This document shows positions 62,278-64,000 of a DNA stretch of 64,000 nucleotides, piece by piece (the first letter of the stretch is position 1; each line of letters opens with the position of its first letter). The stretch lies in assembly GCA_030730365.1 (NCBI GenBank), contig JANQVJ010000077.1, positions 47,801-111,800 on the forward strand, read 5' to 3'. Made by a program: the position numbers and the translations under genes. The notes under the pieces were generated by a model, which worked only from the letters and a program-made list of their open reading frames with translations, did no database searches and was not told the origin of the DNA. The stretch comes from Verrucomicrobiales bacterium. Lineage in GTDB: Bacteria; Verrucomicrobiota; Verrucomicrobiia; Verrucomicrobiales; DEV007.

Positions 62278-63204
62278 ATGATCTTCTCCCTACTCCACCA
62301 CCCCTTTCTTGGCAGCATCAGGGCAACGCTCGATCAGCCGTTCTTTGCGGGGAAACTCCTCGTCTGGCTGCTTTTCATGCTCTCTATTATCGGCTGGGTG
62401 ATGATCATCTCGAAGGCGGTTCAGCTCGCGAAAATGAAGCGGGTCGATCGCCTCTTCACCGAACGCCTCCGAAAGTCGAAGACTACCCTCGAGGTTTTCG
62501 AAGAGGGCTGGGATGACGATACCTCCCTTAAATATCTGATCTACCTCGCCGGCGCACGCGAGGCGGCCTTTCAACTCCTAGGTTCCCGCGATCCGCAGAG
62601 CATGATGCAGCGCCGCATCAAGCAGGCAGGCAAACTGGCCGGGCGCCAGCTCGATTTTCTCAGCATGGCCTTCCAGACCGGGTATCGGGCTTCGGTCGGG
62701 CGATTGCGGGCAGGTATCGAAGGATTCCGCCTCCTCGCCGCGGCGTCGATTCTGATCGGGGCCTTCGGTCTCATCTGGACACTCATGACGGGATTTGACC
62801 AGGCGAAAGAGTTTGCTGAAATTGCTCCCACGGTGGGCAGTGCGCTGGGATATTTCGCCCTTGCACTCCTTGTTGCTTCGCCTGCCGTCCTTGCCCGGAT
62901 TGGATTTCAAGCTACCACGCGACGCCGCAAAAAGGAGCTCGAGCGCTTCCGCGACGACATTAACCGCCTTTTTGAACGCAGTTTTTCCGCAGCGGTAACA
63001 GCGGTCGGATCAGATGACTCCGGGGCTGGCAGGGAATCCGGTGTCCTTAGTGACGGGTCTGGCCAGTCTCCCGAATCCGAGGAGGGAAAAAAACGCTACC
63101 ACTCGATCCGGGACCGGCTTCTGCGGCCGGAATCCGATGACGAGGAAGACCCCTTTGTCGTCAACCCTATCGCCCGCCAGGCTTCCACGGTCAGAGCCTA
63201 TTGA
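62278..63204 (+). CDS. MotA/TolQ/ExbB-family proton-channel protein
   Basis: A 308-residue protein. Three hydrophobic segments are placed as in TolQ/ExbB: FFAGKLLVWLLFMLSIIGWV, LLAAASILIGAFGLIWTLMT and GSALGYFALALLVASPAVLA. The core segment FGLIWTLMTGFD is the usual MotA/TolQ-type GLxxTxxG-like motif (here GLIWTLMTG). A long charged C-terminal tail is unusual. It would form a proton channel with an ExbD/TolR partner for energising the outer membrane; no ExbD/TolR gene follows here. The next gene is a proline-rich protein. Confidence 0.82.
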   Translation: MIFSLLHHPFLGSIRATLDQPFFAGKLLVWLLFMLSIIGWVMIISKAVQLAKMKRVDRLFTERLRKSKTTLEVFEEGWDDDTSLKYLIYLAGAREAAFQLLGSRDPQSMMQRRIKQAGKLAGRQLDFLSMAFQTGYRASVGRLRAGIEGFRLLAAASILIGAFGLIWTLMTGFDQAKEFAEIAPTVGSALGYFALALLVASPAVLARIGFQATTRRRKKELERFRDDINRLFERSFSAAVTAVGSDDSGAGRESGVLSDGSGQSPESEEGKKRYHSIRDRLLRPESDDEEDPFVVNPIARQASTVRAY

Positions 63205-63228
63205 GTTTTCCAGTCACTTCCATTCGCC

Positions 63229-63654
63229 ATGAGACTCTCCTTCCAGACTGCCGGTATTATTTTTGGAGTCACGCTCACTCACGTCTTCGTAATTTCGGCA
63301 TTTTCGCCCGTTCCAGTCGAGGATGGGGCTAACACTCAACCAGCCGTTGCCCGCCCCAGAATCGTTCTCGATCCCGAGCTGGAATCCCTCCTCGAGGCCG
63401 ACGTCAGTGACCTTCTCGGGGATGCCGCCGGGGTCGTGATTGAAGACGAACCAGCCGGAACTCGGACCCATCCCTACCCCGGTGGAGAATCGGTCGCAAC
63501 GACGACACCCCCGGCTGAACCCGCCGCTTTGCCTGCGCCCAATCTCGCTGGGAATGAGGGACACCCGGAACCGACCCTACGAAAGTCCTCCTCTCTGGAT
63601 CCGGCCCCGGCCATTCGCGAGATCCGAACAATCAATCCGGTGCCGCGTTCATAA
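63229..63654 (+). CDS. Small membrane-anchored proline-rich protein, unknown
   Basis: A 141-residue protein with one N-terminal hydrophobic segment (GIIFGVTLTHVFVISAFSPV) followed by Pro/Ala/Glu-rich sequence without a fold. Its position 24 bp after the TolQ-like gene and its form (single anchor plus extended proline-rich arm) recall TonB/TolA linkers, but no C-terminal energy-transducing domain is present. It may be an adaptor of the same system. No family was recognised. Confidence 0.6.
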   Translation: MRLSFQTAGIIFGVTLTHVFVISAFSPVPVEDGANTQPAVARPRIVLDPELESLLEADVSDLLGDAAGVVIEDEPAGTRTHPYPGGESVATTTPPAEPAALPAPNLAGNEGHPEPTLRKSSSLDPAPAIREIRTINPVPRS

Positions 63655-63707
63655 GAGCCTTTGAAAACGGTAGACCGCTTCGATCATCTGAACGTAACGT
63701 GGCGCGT

Positions 63708-64000
63708 ATGGTCCTACCGCGTCTTCTCATCATTGGTCATGGCTACGTCGGCTCGGTTCTCGCCAGGCAGTTCGTCGATTCGTCCTTTACCGTCAGGGCG
63801 GTAAACCGCTCGGCTGAGCCCGGCCTGCCCTACCCCGTCCTTCCCGGGGACGTCTCTTCTCTTGAATCGGTGCGTGCCCTTGCCTCTTCCCTCGGAGCGG
63901 ATGCGCCCGAGCTAATCGTTCACTGCGCCAGTTCCAGTCGCGGGGGACCTGATGCCTATCGCTCCGTATTCATCGAGGGTTTGAGAAATCTCCACACCGC
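63708..64000 (+). CDS. NAD-dependent epimerase/dehydratase-type SDR (partial, runs off right edge)
   Basis: From ATG 63708 the frame is open to the window end (97 codons). It begins MVLPRLLIIGHGYVGSVLAR; GHGYVGS is the dinucleotide-binding glycine motif of extended SDR proteins. Segments such as LPGDVSSLESVRAL and the LIVHCASSS strand support a sugar-nucleotide or NAD(P)-dependent epimerase/reductase. The catalytic Tyr-x-x-x-Lys is beyond the edge. Confidence 0.75.
   Translation, partial: MVLPRLLIIGHGYVGSVLARQFVDSSFTVRAVNRSAEPGLPYPVLPGDVSSLESVRALASSLGADAPELIVHCASSSRGGPDAYRSVFIEGLRNLHT

Overview
The window looks like a chromosomal segment of a Verrucomicrobiota bacterium, probably Verrucomicrobiales. 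It is GC-rich and Gram-negative in character (signal peptides, lipoprotein, TolQ-like protein). It carries protein families typical of the PVC group: a Tat-exported DUF1501 protein beside a PSD1/DUF1549/DUF1553 cytochrome, a very large SGNH plus beta-propeller plus CxxCH haem protein, a DUF4175-like protein beside a BatA/VWA protein, and several sialate O-acetylesterase-type (SASA) enzymes. Shine-Dalgarno signals are weak, so most starts were chosen from signal peptides, family N-termini and overlaps.

Layout. 1-5.7 kb: a BatA/VWA and DUF4175-like minus-strand pair, running off the left edge, next to a nucleotidyltransferase remnant. 5.9-8.8 kb: a tightly overlapping RsmC-like, RsuA-like and metallophosphoesterase-like operon. 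8.9-17.5 kb: three very large secreted PVC-type proteins. 17.7-19.8 kb: ychF, a TIGR03643 gene and a TRIC channel. 20-23.3 kb: an active HtrA-like protease followed by a paralogue that lost the catalytic His and Asp. 23.3-26.8 kb: the conserved rpmH-rnpA-yidD-yidC-khpB cluster, then rpoZ, uvrB and an oxidoreductase.

30.6-38.7 kb is the accessory part: two REPIN-like elements and a single REP-like hairpin, a vapBC-type toxin-antitoxin pair with its own promoter/operator, and a 5-kb block bounded by two identical 92-bp direct repeats. Inside that block are a DUF1501 gene missing its first ~105 residues and a gene that appears to be an in-frame deletion fusion of a DUF1587-type cytochrome start to a DUF1552 tail.

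38.9-43.3 kb encodes an NAD-linked formate dehydrogenase (alpha and beta subunits). 43.4-47.3 kb holds three secreted esterases (two SASA, one EF-hand alpha/beta hydrolase), suggesting removal of acyl groups from carbohydrates. 47-55.6 kb is mixed housekeeping (GNAT, sugar isomerase-like, DEVD-box helicase, DoxX, dGTPase, class-I amidotransferase, LamG, glyoxalase) plus an orphan protein that faintly resembles RexA. 55.8-64 kb has a peptidoglycan amidase lipoprotein, a secreted His/Cys protein of unknown function, bioB, folP, lemA with an M48 peptidase, a TolQ-like gene, a proline-rich protein and the start of an SDR gene.

No rRNA, tRNA, CRISPR array, phage or complete transposase gene was seen. 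The most interesting items are the repeat-bounded eroded block with its fused gene, the protease/pseudoprotease pair, the metallophosphoesterase with missing metal ligands, the REPINs without a visible transposase, and the RexA-like orphan. All functions are read from sequence patterns; no database search was possible.
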